Assembly: GCF_002835935.1 (NCBI RefSeq)
Contig: NZ_PJCF01000003.1
Location: 372,001 to 436,000, forward strand
Length of the DNA: 64,000 nt
Source of the DNA: Paraglaciecola sp. MB-3u-78
Lineage (GTDB): Bacteria; Pseudomonadota; Gammaproteobacteria; Enterobacterales; Alteromonadaceae
Reading direction: 5' to 3'
In this document: positions 62,549 through 64,000 of the stretch, piece after piece
Numbering within the stretch: the stretch's first letter is position 1
How the letters are laid out: every line of letters begins with the position of its first letter
The notes under the pieces: generated by a model
The model's input: only the letters and a program-made list of their open reading frames with translations
Databases searched by the model: none
Told to the model about the DNA's origin: nothing
Program-made: the position numbers and the translations under genes

Positions 62549-64000
62549 ATGACTGCTTCAAACCCCAATTCTGTTTTAAATAAAAACACGGTATCTAATC
62601 AAAGTCGACGTCAATTCCTTAAACAATCAGGTATAGCAACAGGTGGTTTAGTGTTGGGTATCAGTTTGCCGCAAACTACTATCGCCGGTTTTAAAATGGG
62701 CGAAGACAGCACCTTTAATCCCAATGCATTTATTCACATCGCCGACAACGGCGACACCTTAATCTACTGTGGCCGCTGTGAAATGGGCCAAGGTATCAGT
62801 ACGGCTTTACCTGCTGCGGTAGCGGACGAACTCGAAGCCGACTGGACTCGGGTGAGCATTAAACAAGGTGAAGGTAACGAAGAGAAATACGGCTCACAAG
62901 CCACAGGTGGCTCGGCCAGTATTCGTACTATGTACATTCCTATGCGTGAAGCAGGCGCCGCAGCCAAAGTTATGTTAGTGGCGGCAGCAGCTAAAGTGTG
63001 GGGCGTATCAGCTGAAGAATGTATGGCTGAAAACCACTATGTTATCAATAAGAACAATCAACAAAAACTCAGTTATGGCGATTTGGCAAGCCTTGCCGCC
63101 AATGAGTCAGTTCCTGCTAGCGTTACCCTAAAAGAAAAGAAAGATTTCAAATATATCGGCAAAGATATCGCTAGGCATAATCAAGGCGACATAGTGGTAG
63201 GCAAATTAACCTACGGCGTGGATACCAAAATGCCTGGGTTAAAATATGCCGCTATGATCCACTGCCCTGTGATGGGCGGTAAGCTAAAAAGTGTTGATAA
63301 AACAGCAGCCATGGCAGTCAAAGGTGTGCTGGATATCATCGAAATTCCAAGGTTTGAAGTGCCATTCGGATCCCTTGGTGGTGTAGCAGTCGTGGCAGAC
63401 AATACTTGGACTGCGCAACAAGCCCTTAAAAAATTAAAAATTGAATGGGATTTAGGCGAGCACCAAAGTTATGACACTAAGGCCTATAAAGCACAGCTAG
63501 TCAAAAATGTAGAAAACCCAGCTCAGTTAGCGGCCGAACGAGGCGATCTTGCTAAAGCTTTTGCAGAAGCCGAGCATGTGATGAAAGCCACTTACACAGG
63601 TGGGCATTTGTCTCACGCACCCATGGAGCCCAATGCTTCCGTGGTGTGGGTACAAAAAGATAGCTGTGAAGTATGGGCCGCCACACAAAGTCCCGGCGAT
63701 ATCCAAAAAGTATTAGCGCAATACTTAGATCGCGACCCGAAAGATATCTACGTCAATGTGACTATGGCGGGTGGTGCGTTCGGGCGTAAGTTTAAATGTG
63801 ACTATGTGCACGAAGCCGCAGTATTGTCCCAAGCAGTGAATGCGCCTGTGCAACTTATTTGGTCTCGGGAAGAAGATATGCGCACTGGCTATTATCATTC
63901 GATTAACGCACAGCATATTGAAGCGGCGGTGGACAAAGATGGTAATGTCACAGGCTGGTTACACCGCGCTGCCTTCCCCGCTATTGCATCTTTGTTTGAC
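62549..64000 (+). CDS. iorB: Isoquinoline 1-oxidoreductase-type molybdopterin subunit, 5' part
   Basis: The gene begins at ATG 62549 after a strong AAGGAGG, immediately behind iorA, and runs past the window end (484 codons visible of an expected 700-750). Residues 22-45 make a Tat signal, SRRQFLKQSGIATGGLVLGI, so the folded holoenzyme is exported. The molybdopterin-binding blocks seen are CGRCEMGQGISTALP, ATGGSASIRTMY, AERGDLAKAFAEA with GGHLSHAPMEPNAS, and TMAGGAFGRKF. Oxidises an N-heterocycle or aldehyde in the periplasm, with electrons passed to IorA. Confidence 0.9.
   Translation, partial: MTASNPNSVLNKNTVSNQSRRQFLKQSGIATGGLVLGISLPQTTIAGFKMGEDSTFNPNAFIHIADNGDTLIYCGRCEMGQGISTALPAAVADELEADWTRVSIKQGEGNEEKYGSQATGGSASIRTMYIPMREAGAAAKVMLVAAAAKVWGVSAEECMAENHYVINKNNQQKLSYGDLASLAANESVPASVTLKEKKDFKYIGKDIARHNQGDIVVGKLTYGVDTKMPGLKYAAMIHCPVMGGKLKSVDKTAAMAVKGVLDIIEIPRFEVPFGSLGGVAVVADNTWTAQQALKKLKIEWDLGEHQSYDTKAYKAQLVKNVENPAQLAAERGDLAKAFAEAEHVMKATYTGGHLSHAPMEPNASVVWVQKDSCEVWAATQSPGDIQKVLAQYLDRDPKDIYVNVTMAGGAFGRKFKCDYVHEAAVLSQAVNAPVQLIWSREEDMRTGYYHSINAQHIEAAVDKDGNVTGWLHRAAFPAIASLFD

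Noticed and set aside
1-64000. CRISPR arrays, tRNA or rRNA genes
   Set aside because: Searched by eye on both strands; no regularly spaced repeats with unique spacers, no tRNA-like cloverleaf with conserved T-loop, no rRNA stretches.

Overview
The window reads as chromosome of a marine gammaproteobacterium of the Alteromonadales (Alteromonas/Paraglaciecola/Glaciecola type). The reasons are moderate-to-low GC, many secreted peptidases and a TonB-dependent receptor, an RND pump, small conserved families such as DUF1244, DUF2164, DUF2750 and UPF0149, a chemotaxis gene order typical of Vibrio/Shewanella/Alteromonas, and IS families common in that group. The genus is an inference from general resemblance.

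Layout. 1-7.0 kb: end of a PatB-like aminotransferase, a His/Glu-rich (zinc-type) TonB receptor behind a near-perfect Zur box, a UPF0149 protein, a DPP-IV-like lipoprotein peptidase, and about 0.9 kb of non-coding, strongly structured DNA. 7.0-10.5 kb: a FimB-sized tyrosine recombinase, a hybrid histidine kinase with two receiver domains, and a decayed IS6-family remnant.

10.5-33.0 kb is a three-level nest of mobile elements, each level with readable ends and target duplications. An IS1182-family element (10519-33005, 4-bp duplication TCGG) has its transposase gene split by a 20.7-kb unit bounded by two direct IS1634-family copies (11783-32503, 6-bp duplication TTGTAG). The right-hand IS1634 copy is itself split by an intact IS66 element (28803-31227, 8-bp duplication AATCATCT). 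The cargo between the IS1634 copies (about 14.8 kb) is a complete chemotaxis operon: STAS protein, CheY, CheA, two CheW, a soluble globin-PAS4 receptor, CheR, CheD, CheB and a membrane MCP-like protein. An EAL-type c-di-GMP phosphodiesterase gene follows, with a frameshifted 5' end. The array therefore sits in what looks like a composite transposon or IS-mediated integrated unit, which is the main discovery here. Two details add to it: CheD and the membrane MCP-like protein end in the same hexapeptide GDVELF, and the globin-PAS receptor ends in KWEEF, a CheR-tether-like tail.

33-46.7 kb: DUF2750 protein, a clan-A glycoside hydrolase lipoprotein, a solute-binding-fold protein without signal peptide, a D-2-hydroxyacid dehydrogenase, an unusually long Cys/Met-metabolism PLP enzyme, DUF2164, an RND adaptor/permease pair, and an M14 metallocarboxypeptidase. 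46.8-52.9 kb: a compact operon of unassigned function (membrane-anchored class III aminotransferase, PHP-glycosyltransferase fusion, phosphatidylserine decarboxylase, DUF962-like membrane protein) that looks like a lipid or glycolipid pathway. 53-64 kb: an NhaC-type antiporter, about 1.2 kb of degraded DNA, a WaaE-like glycosyltransferase, a GST, DUF1244, a MacB-type permease pseudogene, a large tricorn-like S41 protease, and the start of an isoquinoline-1-oxidoreductase-type molybdoenzyme (iorA complete, iorB running off the end).
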